This document shows, one piece after another, positions 8,897-17,656 of a DNA stretch of 64,000 nucleotides. Positions within the stretch are counted from its first letter, which is position 1; each line of letters begins with the position of its first letter. Where the stretch lies: the NCBI GenBank assembly GCA_963732765.1, contig CAVTAS010000007.1, forward strand, positions 88,978-152,977, written 5' to 3'. Position numbers and translations under genes: made by a program. Source of the DNA: JANYHF01 sp963732765. Lineage in GTDB: Bacteria > Pseudomonadota > Alphaproteobacteria > Rhizobiales > Hyphomicrobiaceae. The notes under the pieces were generated by a model. It was not told the DNA's origin. It did not search any database and worked only from the letters and a program-made list of their open reading frames with translations.

Positions 8897-9038
8897 TCGC
8901 CTTCTCCCGTGGGGAGAAGGTGCCCAAGGGGCGGATGAGGGGATTGCTGCCGGGGGGTGTTGCGCCAACTGTGCTGCACCCGCACCTGCGACCCCCTCAT
9001 CCGTCGCTGCGCGCCACCTTCTCCCAATGGGAGAAGGG
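8897..9038. repeat. Paired palindromic repeat between xdhA and xdhB
   Basis: Two hairpins with the cores CCTTCTCCC/GGGGAGAAGG (about 8900-8920) and CCTTCTCCC/GGGAGAAGG (about 9018-9037) bracket about 100 bp that includes CCCAAGGGGCGGATGAGGGG and the related inverse CCCCTCATCCG. The layout matches the element inside xdhC at 11696-11865. It separates xdhA from xdhB by 228 bp in what is otherwise a tightly packed operon. Confidence 0.75.
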
Positions 9039-9067
9039 AGTCCTCGTCGTGTTGCGAGGAATTTGCC

Positions 9068-11408
9068 ATGCACGATAGCACGCCCACCCGTATCAGCGGC
9101 GGCATAGCCCAGCCCATCCCGCACGACAGCGCACACAAGCACGTCGCGGGAACTGCGATCTATACCGATGACATCCCCGAGCCGCCCGGCACGCTGCATA
9201 TCGCGCTGGGCATGAGCACGCGGGCGCATGCCGAGCTAGGGGAACTCGACCTCGCCCGCGTGCGTGCAGCGCCTGGTGTCGTCGCTGTGCTCACGGCGGG
9301 GGATATTCCGGGCCGCAACGACATCAGTCCACAGGGCCGGGGGGACGATCCTGTGTTCGCACCTGGCCTTGTGCAGCACTACGGCCAGTCGATGTTCGCG
9401 GTTGCGGCAACCAGCCACTTGGCCGCCCGCCGGGCCGCGCGTCTGGCTAATGTAACCTATGTCGATAAGCCTGCCATCATCCATTTGGATGAGGCGATGG
9501 AGGCGAAATCGTTCCTGGCCGATCCGTACACGTTCGGGCGCGGCGATCCCGATGCGGCGTTGGCCGGTGCCCCGCACCGCCTGAAAGGCCGGGTGCGGAT
9601 GGGCGGGCAGGAACACTTCTATCTTGAGGGCCAGGTCGCGCTCGCCATCCCCGGCGAGGACGGCGATATGCTGGTGCATTCCTCGACGCAGCATCCAACC
9701 GAGATCCAGCACATCGTTGCCCATGTGTTGGACGTGCCGTTCAATGCCGTGACCGTGGAGGTGCGGCGCATGGGCGGTGGTTTCGGCGGCAAGGAGAGCC
9801 AGGGCAGCCTGCCAGCCGCCGTCGCCGCGCTGGTCGCGTGCAAGACCGGCCGCCCCGCCAAACTGCGTTATGATCGCGACGACGATATGGAGATCACCGG
9901 CAAGCGCCACGATTTCCGCATCGATTACGATGTCGGCTTCGATGCGGACGGACGCATACAGGGCATCGTGTTCGAGCAGGCGGCGCGCTGCGGCATGTCG
10001 TTCGATTTGTCGATGGCGATCTGCGACCGCGCCATGTTCCATGCCGACAACTGCTATTATCTGCCGCATGTGCTGATCAAGTCCTATCGCTGCAAGACCA
10101 ACACGGTGTCGAATACGGCGTTCCGAGGCTTCGGCGGCCCACAGGGCATGGTCGGCATGGAGCGGGTGATCGAGGCGATTGCGATCAAGCTCGGCAAGGA
10201 CCCGCTCGAGGTGCGGCGCGCGAATTTCTATGCGCCGATGGGCAAGTCGGCCGGGAGCGGGCGGAGTTTGACACCCTATCACATGGAGGTCGAGGACTCC
10301 ATTAGCCATGCAATGACGGAGCAATTGGTGCGCACGTCGGATTATTCCAAGCGCCGCGCAGCAATCCGTGAGTGGAATACCAACAGCCCCATCCTGAAGC
10401 GCGGCATCGCGCTCAGCCCGGTAAAATTCGGCATATCCTTCACCTTCACACAGATGAATCAGGCTGGCGCGCTGTTGCATGTCTACACGGACGGATCGAT
10501 CCACCTCAACCACGGCGGCACCGAGATGGGGCAGGGGCTCTATCAAAAGATCGCGCAGGTGGTAGCCGAGGAATTCCAGTGCGACATCGCGAACGTGAAG
10601 ATCACGGCCACGACTACTGGCAAGGTGCCAAACACGTCCCCGACGGCCGCGTCCTCGGGATCGGATCTGAACGGCATGGCGGCGCGCGAGGCGGCACGCA
10701 CGATCAAGGCGACGGATCGCCGACGTGCTGGCGGCCGAGACCGGAAGCACTTCGGGCGAGGTGCGGTTCGAGGCGGGGCGCGTGGTTGCGGGGGATAAGA
10801 CGTACACGCTCGCGCAAGCGGCGGCGCTCGCGCATGCCAAGCGTGTATCGCTGTCCTCGACCGGCTACTACGCCACGCCAAAAATCCATTGGGATCGCAC
10901 GACAGGCAAGGGCCGGCCGTTCTTCTACTTCGCCTATGGCGCCGCCGTCACTGAGGTCGCGATCGATACGCTGACCGGCGAAAACCGCATGCTGCGCGTG
11001 GATATCCTGCATGACGTGGGCAAATCGCTGAACCCGGCCATCGACCTCGGCCAGATCGAGGGCGGCTTTGTGCAGGGTGCGGGCTGGTTGACGACGGAAG
11101 AACTGGTGTGGGACGGCAAAGGGCGGCTCGCCACGCACGCTCCCTCGACGTATAAGATTCCGGCGTGTGGAGATCGACCACCTGTGATGAACATCGCGCT
11201 GTGGAACGGCGAGAACCGTGAGGACACGATCTATCGCTCCAAGGCCGTGGGCGAGCCACCGCTGATGTTGGGGATCTCAGCGCTGCTGGCGCTCGGCGAT
11301 GCGGTGGCGAGCGTCGGTGATTACATGATTGATCCGGCGCTGGATGCACCGGCCACGCCTGAAAGGGTGCTGTTCGCGGTTGAGGCCGTAAAGGCGAAGG
11401 TGAAATGA
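9068..11408 (+). CDS. xdhB: Xanthine dehydrogenase molybdenum subunit (one frameshift)
   Basis: This is the molybdopterin-binding subunit that hydroxylates hypoxanthine and xanthine. GGGFGGKESQ and AFRGFGGPQG match the cofactor-binding loops, and GEPPLML near the C-terminus contains the expected catalytic glutamate. Reading from the ATG at 9068 runs to about 10711; an apparent extra base near 10712 moves the rest (RIADVLAAETGSTS... to 11408) one frame over. With one base removed the protein has about 780 residues, the normal length. As written the catalytic Glu would not be translated, so either the base is a sequencing error or the enzyme is inactive. Confidence 0.88.
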
Positions 11409-12580
11409 ACGCCATCCGCATCCTGGTCGCCGAAGCCGAAGGCTCCGTCCCGCGCGAGGCCGGCGCGGTGATGTGGGTGTGGACAGACGGTATCGACGGC
11501 ACCATCGGTGGCGGCTCATTGGAGCACGAAGCGATTGCGGCGGCGCGAAAGATGCTGGCGGACGATCTGCCGGACTGGCATCGCGAGTTGCGCGCCTACC
11601 CGCTCGGCCCTGCGCTCGGCCAATGCTGCGGCGGCATGGTCAGGGTGCTGTTTGAAGTGGTTGCTCCGCATTCAAATCAAGCGCCGGACTCGCACCTCTT
11701 TCCCTTCTCCCATAGGGAGCAGGTGGCCAACCGCCGGATGTGGGGTACAGGGGCCAGCGGTTGTCACGCCTACGTGCCACAACTCGGCTCCATGTACCAC
11801 TCATCCGACGTCCAATTCTTTTGCGCCTCCGCTCAGGAGCGCCACCTTCTCCCTAAGGGAGAAGGAAGTGGAGCCCCGCCTCCGGCTCCGGGGGTAGTCG
11901 TGAAGGCGATCGCGTCAGACGAACCGCCAACCCTCATTCACGACCGCCACCACACTGGCGACCTTCCCCTCCCCGTGCTCCGTGCCGTCCGCGCCATGCT
12001 GTCGGGCGAACGCCCGCGCGCCACGCTCGTCATCCGCGGCCATAAAGGCGCTGCCGACTACGTCATTGAACCCGAGGCAGCGCTCCCGCACCTGCTGTAT
12101 CTCTATGGCGCAGGCCATGTCGGCCGCGCGGTTGTGCGCGCGTTAGCGGACTTGCCTTTTGCCGTCACCTGGGTCGATGTGGCTGCGGATCGTTTCCCTA
12201 AACCCCTCCCGTCGAACGCCACACCCATCGTCGCCACCGATCCCGCCGCAGTCGCCGCCGCCGCGCCATCCGAAGCCCTGCACCTCATCATGACTTTTTC
12301 CCACGCCCTCGACTTGTCGATAACGCACGCGGTATTGGCGAAAAAATTCGCCTGGGCGGGGTTGATCGGCTCAGCGACAAAACGAGCCCGTTTCAAAAAG
12401 CGGCTACGCGAGGCCGGCATCGCCGATGCTGCTCTGACACGCCTCGCCTGCCCGATCGGTATCGGCGGCATCACGGGCAAGGAGCCCGCCATGATTGCCA
12501 TCAGCGTCGCGGCTCAGCTGGCCGCCTGGGCCAGTTCTCACACCGCAGCGCTGACGCAGAAAGACCGCCAGCATGGCTGA
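11405..12580 (+). CDS. xdhC: XdhC-like molybdenum cofactor insertion/maturation protein with internal repeat-coded insert
   Basis: XdhC proteins bind and sulfurate molybdenum cofactor and deliver it to xanthine dehydrogenase. The ATG overlaps the xdhB stop by 4 bases (ATGA). The N-terminal GGGSLEHEAI and the C-terminal Rossmann-like part (LYLYGAGHVGRAVV ... GLIGSATKRARF ... PIGIGGITGKEPAMIAISVA) are typical. Residues of about 95-170 (SNQAPDSHLFPFSH ... LPKGEGSGAPPPAPG) are not, and correspond exactly to an inserted palindromic repeat that keeps the frame. At 391 residues the protein is about 75 longer than expected. Confidence 0.85.
   Translation: MNAIRILVAEAEGSVPREAGAVMWVWTDGIDGTIGGGSLEHEAIAAARKMLADDLPDWHRELRAYPLGPALGQCCGGMVRVLFEVVAPHSNQAPDSHLFPFSHREQVANRRMWGTGASGCHAYVPQLGSMYHSSDVQFFCASAQERHLLPKGEGSGAPPPAPGVVVKAIASDEPPTLIHDRHHTGDLPLPVLRAVRAMLSGERPRATLVIRGHKGAADYVIEPEAALPHLLYLYGAGHVGRAVVRALADLPFAVTWVDVAADRFPKPLPSNATPIVATDPAAVAAAAPSEALHLIMTFSHALDLSITHAVLAKKFAWAGLIGSATKRARFKKRLREAGIADAALTRLACPIGIGGITGKEPAMIAISVAAQLAAWASSHTAALTQKDRQHG
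11696..11865. repeat. Palindromic repeat pair inserted in frame in xdhC
   Basis: CCCTTCTCCCATAGGGAGCAGG at the left and CCTTCTCCCTAAGGGAGAAGG at the right are hairpin-forming and frame about 130 bp. The same arrangement occurs between xdhA and xdhB. Here the whole element is open in the xdhC frame and adds about 57 residues or more. Confidence 0.75.
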
Positions 12581-14102
12581 TCCGGCACTTCTCGACATCC
12601 GCGACATCACGCGCAGTTTTCCCGGCGTGATCGCCAACGACCAAGTCAGTTTTTCTGTTGGCAAAGGCGAGATCCACGCTCTGCTGGGCGAAAACGGGGC
12701 GGGCAAGTCGACGCTGGTCAAGATGATCTACGGCGTCATGAAGCCGAACTCCGGCACCATGACTCTCGACGGCGCTCCGTATGCACCTAATAAGCCATCC
12801 GACGCCCGTGCGCGCGGCATCGGCATGGTGTTCCAGCATTTCACGCTGTTCGAGGGCCTGTCTGTGGCCGACAACGTGGCGCTCGGCATGGAAGGGCGCG
12901 GCACCGGGCGGGCGCTGGCCAGCGACATTGTCGCGCTCTCGTCGGCCTATGGCTTTACTGTCGATCCCGATCGCATGGTCGGCACTTTGTCGGTGGGCGA
13001 GCGTCAGCGCATCGAAATCATCCGGGTACTGTTGCAGAAGCCGCGCCTGATCATCATGGACGAGCCGACCTCGGTGCTGACGCCGCAGGAGGTGGAGGTG
13101 CTGTTCCGCACGCTACGCCGCGTGAAGTCCGAGGGCGTGTCCATACTTTACATTTCGCACAAGCTGGAAGAGATCCGTGAGCTGTGCGACAAGGCCACCG
13201 TTCTTCGCGGCGGCAAGCTGGTGGCCAGCTGCGATCCGAGACAGGAAACCGCAAAGGGCCTCGCCGAGATGATGATCGGTGGTCTTCTGAAACCGCCCTT
13301 GCGCGCGACAATGGCTCCCGGCCCGGTTCGTTTGCGCCTTGATCGGCTAACCCTTGCCAGCGATCATCAGTTCGGCGTCGATCTTGATCAGCTGTCGCTC
13401 GATGTGCGCTCCGGCGAGATCGTTGGCATAGCGGGTGTAGCGGGCAATGGGCAGATAGAGCTGATGGAAGCGCTGATTGGCGAGCGTCCGGCGCCGGCCC
13501 ACCAGATTACGCTCGATGGCCGGCCAATTGGCGCTCTCGGCCCGCAGGCGCGGCGCGTCCTCGGCATGAGTTTTGTGCCTGAGGAGCGGTTGGGTCATGC
13601 GGCTGTGCCGTCGCTGTCGCTGGCCGAGAATACGCTGCTATCTGGCGTCGAGCGCATGGGGCTGGCGCGCAACTCCATGCTTGATCTTGAAGCGGCGACC
13701 CGCTTTGCCGAGGACATCGTCAACCGGTTCGAAGTGAAGACGGCCAGCGTTTCTAACCTGGCGCAGAGCTTGTCTGGCGGCAACTTGCAGAAGTTCGTCG
13801 TCGGTCGCGAGGTGATGCAGAAGCCATCGGTATTGGTGGTATCGCAACCGACCTGGGGTGTCGATGCCGGCGCGGCTGCAGCGATCCATCAGTCGCTGAT
13901 CGATTTGGCGGCCAATGGCACTGTCGTGCTGGTGATTTCGCAGGACCTCGACGAATTGCTCGCCATCTCGACGCGCATTGCCGTGATCGCCAACGGGCGT
14001 CTATCTGTCACGCGCCCAGCCGAGGACATCACAGTGGAAGAAATCGGCCGCGACATGGGCGGGGCGACCGCTGCTCCCGCAAAGGAGCCGGCGCATGTTT
14101 AG
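12573..14102 (+). CDS. Nucleoside/purine ABC transporter ATPase (two ATPase domains)
   Basis: This 509-residue protein has two tandem ABC domains as in sugar and nucleoside importers. The first shows GENGAGKST, LSVGERQR and LIIMDEPTS. The second is partly degenerate (VAGNGQIEL in place of Walker A, LSGGNLQKF, VLVVSQPTWGVDAG), which is normal for this family. The ATG overlaps xdhC by 8 bp and its stop overlaps the next permease gene, so it belongs to the xdh operon. Its partners include a BMP-family binding protein, which points to guanosine, adenosine or other purine uptake. Confidence 0.9.
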   Translation: MADPALLDIRDITRSFPGVIANDQVSFSVGKGEIHALLGENGAGKSTLVKMIYGVMKPNSGTMTLDGAPYAPNKPSDARARGIGMVFQHFTLFEGLSVADNVALGMEGRGTGRALASDIVALSSAYGFTVDPDRMVGTLSVGERQRIEIIRVLLQKPRLIIMDEPTSVLTPQEVEVLFRTLRRVKSEGVSILYISHKLEEIRELCDKATVLRGGKLVASCDPRQETAKGLAEMMIGGLLKPPLRATMAPGPVRLRLDRLTLASDHQFGVDLDQLSLDVRSGEIVGIAGVAGNGQIELMEALIGERPAPAHQITLDGRPIGALGPQARRVLGMSFVPEERLGHAAVPSLSLAENTLLSGVERMGLARNSMLDLEAATRFAEDIVNRFEVKTASVSNLAQSLSGGNLQKFVVGREVMQKPSVLVVSQPTWGVDAGAAAAIHQSLIDLAANGTVVLVISQDLDELLAISTRIAVIANGRLSVTRPAEDITVEEIGRDMGGATAAPAKEPAHV

Positions 14103-15171
14103 ACTTGAGCCGCGCAAAGAACTTTCGCGCACCATGTTCTACCTTACGCCCCTTTTAGCGTTGGCGCTGACCATTATTGGCGGCGCTATTATGTTCGCTC
14201 TCCTCGGCAAGCCACCAGGTGCAGCGCTGTACAAGATCTTCATCGATCCGCTCACCTCCTTCCGCGGCGTGGCCGAACTGCTTGTGAAGGCGACGCCGCT
14301 GGTTCTGATTGCCGTGGGGCTGGCGCTCAGTTTCCGGGCCAACGTCTGGAACATCGGCGCCGAAGGTCAGTACACCATGGGCGCCATCACCGGCAGCGCC
14401 GTTGGCCTCGCTGCCTATCCGGGGGGCGGATACTGGGTCTTTCCCCTGATGTGCGCGGCGGGGATCCTGGGTGGGGCGGCCTGGGCAGCGATCCCGGCGC
14501 TGCTGAAAACGCGTTTCAACGCCAACGAGATTCTCGTCAGCCTGATGCTCACTTATGTGGCCGTGCTGTTTCTGACCGTGACGGTGGACGGCCCCTTGCG
14601 CGATCCCGAGGGGCTGAACTTTCCGGAAAGCCGGTTGTTTCAGGATGCCGCGCGGGTGCCGACGCTGATCCCCGGGACGCGCGCGCATATCGGCTTCCTG
14701 GTGGCGATTGCCGCAGCTGTGGTGGCGCAGATCGCCCTGGCGCGGCATTTGCTCGGCTATCAAATCCGCGTGCTGGGTGCGGCTCCGGCAGCGGCGCGTT
14801 TCGCAGGGTTTTCGGAGAACCGCATCATCTGGATGTGCCTCCTGGTTTCGGGCGGCATGGCGGGGCTGTCGGGATTGTTCGAGGCCGCAGGGCCAGTCGG
14901 GCAGCTGGTGCCTCAAATCCCGAACAACTATGGGTTCACGGCGATCATCGTGGCGTTCCTCGGCCGGCTGCATCCCATCGGCATCATCGCGTCGGGTCTG
15001 CTGATGGCGCTGACCTACAATGGCGGCGATGCGGCGCAGGTCGCCTTCGGATTGCCGTCGGCGGTCAAGGGCGTATTCCAGGGTATGCTGCTGTTCTTCC
15101 TGCTCGCGGTGGATGTACTGGTGACGTACCGTATACGGATTGTGCGGCAAGCGCCGGTGGTGGGGACATGA
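14095..15171 (+). CDS. Nucleoside/purine ABC transporter permease 1
   Basis: An integral membrane protein of 358 residues with about eight to ten hydrophobic helices, belonging to the branched-chain/ribose permease fold used by BMP-type nucleoside importers (YufP-like). The ATG at 14095 overlaps the ATPase stop by 8 bp. Conserved features include GLALSFRANVWNIGAEGQ, the usual cytoplasmic EAA-like loop of the family. The frame is intact. A long palindrome separates it from permease 2. Confidence 0.88.
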   Translation: MFRLEPRKELSRTMFYLTPLLALALTIIGGAIMFALLGKPPGAALYKIFIDPLTSFRGVAELLVKATPLVLIAVGLALSFRANVWNIGAEGQYTMGAITGSAVGLAAYPGGGYWVFPLMCAAGILGGAAWAAIPALLKTRFNANEILVSLMLTYVAVLFLTVTVDGPLRDPEGLNFPESRLFQDAARVPTLIPGTRAHIGFLVAIAAAVVAQIALARHLLGYQIRVLGAAPAAARFAGFSENRIIWMCLLVSGGMAGLSGLFEAAGPVGQLVPQIPNNYGFTAIIVAFLGRLHPIGIIASGLLMALTYNGGDAAQVAFGLPSAVKGVFQGMLLFFLLAVDVLVTYRIRIVRQAPVVGT

Positions 15172-15227
15172 TGTTCATCGCCAGCAATCCGACTGCCTAC
15201 CGTATCGTGCGCAGCTCTCGCGCTGGT

Positions 15228-15282
15228 GATGAACTTCGTGTCCCCAGTCTTTGCGCCAAAGACTGGGGACACGAAGTTCATC
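15228..15282. repeat. Perfect 26-bp inverted repeat between the two permease genes
   Basis: Arms at 15228-15253 and 15257-15282 are exact reverse complements, separated by the three bases CGC. A third, imperfect copy of the arm lies at about 15327-15345 and contains the likely start codon of permease 2; a smaller inverted pair (15275-15287 with about 15322-15335) links it to the right arm. The structure could slow ribosomes, protect mRNA ends or be a mobile palindromic repeat. Confidence 0.85.
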
Positions 15283-15330
15283 TTCGGCTCGACGCCGGCG
15301 ACATGCCTCCGAAACATCTGCAGGCCGAAG

Positions 15331-16266
15331 ATGAACCTCATGTCCCCTGACCTTCTGGTAGACATCCTGATCGGCGTGGTCGTCGCGTCGACGCCGCTCC
15401 TGTTCGCCGCCCTCGGCGAGCTCGTCGCGGAGAAATCCGGGGTGCTCAACCTCGGCGTTGAGGGCATGATGATCATGGGGGCAGTGGCCGGCTTTGCCAC
15501 CGTCATAGGAACCGGCAACCATGCGCTGGCCTTGGTGGCGGCCATGGCCGGGGGCGCACTGATGGCGCTGCTATTCGCCATCCTCACTCAGACGCTGCTC
15601 GCCAACCAGGTTGCTTCCGGACTTGCCCTGACGATGTTCGGGCTTGGCATCTCCGCGCTCTGGGGGCAGGGCTATTCCGGTCTCTCCGCCGGCCCGTTCC
15701 CGCGCCTGTCAATCCCGTGGGTGTCGGACATTCCTGTCGTTGGCAAACTGATCTTCGGCCAGGATCTGATGGTCTATCTCTCCATCGCTTGCGTCGCCGC
15801 GGTCTGGTGGTTCCTCAACCGCACTCGCTCCGGCCTGGTCCTGCGCGCTGTCGGCGAGAACCACGACGCGGCGCACGCCATCGGCTATCCGGTGGTGCGC
15901 ATCCGCTATCTCGCGCTGATGTTCGGCGGCGCGATGGCGGGCCTCGGCGGGGCCTATCTCTCGCTCGTGCAGACCCCGCTGTGGGCCGAGAAGATGACAG
16001 CCGGCCGTGGCTGGATCGCGCTCGCCCTGGTCGTGTTCGCGGCCTGGAAGCCGTGGCGCTCGCTGCTCGGGGCCTACATCTTCGGTGGCGTCACCGTGCT
16101 GCAACTGCACGCCCAGGCGCTGGGGGTGAGCGTTTCTGCCAATATTCTGTCCATGCTGCCCTATCTTGCGACAGTCATCGTGCTCGTTTTCATATCCCGC
16201 GACAAAATGAAACTGCAACTCAATGCACCGGCATCGTTGGGGAAGGTATTTTACGCGGCCTCGTGA
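15331..16266 (+). CDS. Nucleoside/purine ABC transporter permease 2
   Basis: A hydrophobic permease of about 311 residues from the ATG at 15331 (MNLMSPDLLVDILIG). An in-frame ATG at 15226 would add 35 residues encoded by the palindromic repeat and is less likely. Family features include AALGELVAEKSGVLNLGVEGMM, the equivalent of the loop in permease 1, and about eight membrane segments (YufQ-like). With permease 1 it forms the heterodimeric channel. The binding-protein gene follows 51 bp later. Confidence 0.87.
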   Translation: MNLMSPDLLVDILIGVVVASTPLLFAALGELVAEKSGVLNLGVEGMMIMGAVAGFATVIGTGNHALALVAAMAGGALMALLFAILTQTLLANQVASGLALTMFGLGISALWGQGYSGLSAGPFPRLSIPWVSDIPVVGKLIFGQDLMVYLSIACVAAVWWFLNRTRSGLVLRAVGENHDAAHAIGYPVVRIRYLALMFGGAMAGLGGAYLSLVQTPLWAEKMTAGRGWIALALVVFAAWKPWRSLLGAYIFGGVTVLQLHAQALGVSVSANILSMLPYLATVIVLVFISRDKMKLQLNAPASLGKVFYAAS

Positions 16267-16317
16267 TGGTCTAATAACAGGGTTTGGCGGGACGCTTCCT
16301 GCCCAAGGAGGTTGTGA

Positions 16318-17406
16318 ATGATGATTGCTTCGATGACCCGGCGCGGCTTGGCTGCGTTTGCGCTCGCTGCCGGTACGGCACTTGGCGGCCAAGCCTTTGC
16401 CGAAGAGCCTTTCAAGGTCGGCTTTGTCCACACTGGTCCGATTGGCGACGGTGGCTATACGTATCAGCACCATCTCAGCGCCGAGGCGGTGAAGAAGGAG
16501 TTTGGCGACAAGGTCAAAGTGATCGAAGTCGAGAACGTACCCGAGGGCCCGGACGCCGAGCGCGTCATCACGCAGCTGGCCCAGGACGGCAACAAGATCA
16601 TCTTTACAACCAGCTTCGGGTTCATGAACCCAACGCTGAAAGCCGCCGCGCAGTTCCCGGACGTGAAGTTCGAGCATGCGACCGGCTTCAAGACAGCCGA
16701 CAACATGGCCAACTACAACATTCGTTTCCATGAGGGGCGTTATGTGGTGGGCGGGCTCGCGGGCAAGCTGACCAAGACCAACACCATCGGCTACATCGCT
16801 TCCTTCCCGATCCCGGAAGTGGTGATGGGCATCAACGCCGCCTATATCGGCGCCAAGAAAGTCAATCCCAACGTCAAAATGAAGATCGTTTGGGTCTCGA
16901 CCTGGTTCGATCCCGGCAAGGAAGCCGATGCCGCCAAGGCGCTGATTGCTCAGGGTGCCGACGTTCTGATGCAGCACACCGACAGCGCCGCCGCCGTCAA
17001 GGTCGCTGCTGAGAAGGGCCTGTGGGCCGTCGGCCAATCGTCCGACATGGCGCACTTTGCCCCGGACAACGTGATCACCTCGATCGCCGACAACTGGAAC
17101 CCCTATGTGGTGTCCCGCGTCAAGGCGGCCATGGATGGCACTTGGAAGACCGGCTCGACCTGGGAAGGCATGAAGGAAGGCGCCGTGGAGATCCCGCCGA
17201 TCAACAAGAAGGTGCCGGACGATCTGCGTGCGGCTGCCGAAGCGGAGATCAAGGCGATTGCGGCGGGCACGCTGCATCCGTTCACGGGGCCGATCAAGAA
17301 GCAGGACGGCTCGGACTGGCTCGCTGCCGGCACGACCGCGCCCGATGGCGACCTGCTTGGCATGAGCTTCTATGTCGAAGGCATTGAAGGCACGATCCCG
17401 AAGTAA
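16318..17406 (+). CDS. BMP-family ABC transporter substrate-binding protein
   Basis: A periplasmic binding protein of 362 residues with a signal peptide that ends at about residue 29 (GGQAFAEE). It shows FKVGFVHTGPIGDGGYTYQHH at the start of the mature part and ITQLAQDGNKIIFTTSFGF, typical of the Bmp/Med basic membrane lipoprotein family that binds nucleosides. There is no lipobox cysteine, so it is a soluble protein. It is the last gene of the xdh-transporter operon and lies between permease 2 and guanine deaminase, which supports a purine or nucleoside ligand. A purine-rich AAGGAGG site precedes the ATG. Confidence 0.9.
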   Translation: MMIASMTRRGLAAFALAAGTALGGQAFAEEPFKVGFVHTGPIGDGGYTYQHHLSAEAVKKEFGDKVKVIEVENVPEGPDAERVITQLAQDGNKIIFTTSFGFMNPTLKAAAQFPDVKFEHATGFKTADNMANYNIRFHEGRYVVGGLAGKLTKTNTIGYIASFPIPEVVMGINAAYIGAKKVNPNVKMKIVWVSTWFDPGKEADAAKALIAQGADVLMQHTDSAAAVKVAAEKGLWAVGQSSDMAHFAPDNVITSIADNWNPYVVSRVKAAMDGTWKTGSTWEGMKEGAVEIPPINKKVPDDLRAAAEAEIKAIAAGTLHPFTGPIKKQDGSDWLAAGTTAPDGDLLGMSFYVEGIEGTIPK

Positions 17407-17418
17407 GACGCGGACTGA

Positions 17419-17628
17419 CCTCTCCCCCTACTTAGGGGGAGAGGAGACCGCGTCTCGCAGCCGCCCACCTTGGCGGCAAGAGCTGGGCGGTCGGTGAGGG
17501 GCAGCCCCTCGCTCCGGCCCGCTTGCCACCTGTGCGGAGCAAGCTTCTGCCCCTCACCTGTCGCTGATTCCTCGCCGCTACGGCGGCTCGGGCGACATCC
17601 TCTCCCCCGCGAAGTGGCGGGGGAGAGG
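17419..17628. repeat. Composite palindromic repeat, copy A
   Basis: An intergenic element of about 210 bp bounded by hairpins (TCTCCCCCTACTTAGGGGGAGA at the left and CTCTCCCCCGC...GCGGGGGAGAG at the right). Internal landmarks are GAGACCGCGTCTCG, GGTCGGTGAGGGGCAG and CTGCCCCTCACCTGTCGCT. A second copy with the same order of landmarks is at 29819-30031. It separates the binding-protein gene from guaD. Confidence 0.85.
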
Positions 17629-17656
17629 AAAGTCCACCCCTCACCTGGTCGGGTCA

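Noticed and set aside
9236..10840. Long open frame antisense to xdhB
   Set aside because: The protein is rich in His, Arg and Ala with no motifs, while the plus strand carries clear xanthine dehydrogenase motifs.
14155..17277. Long antisense frames opposite the permease and binding-protein genes
   Set aside because: Composition is typical of GC-rich shadow frames, and the plus strand encodes complete, recognised proteins.
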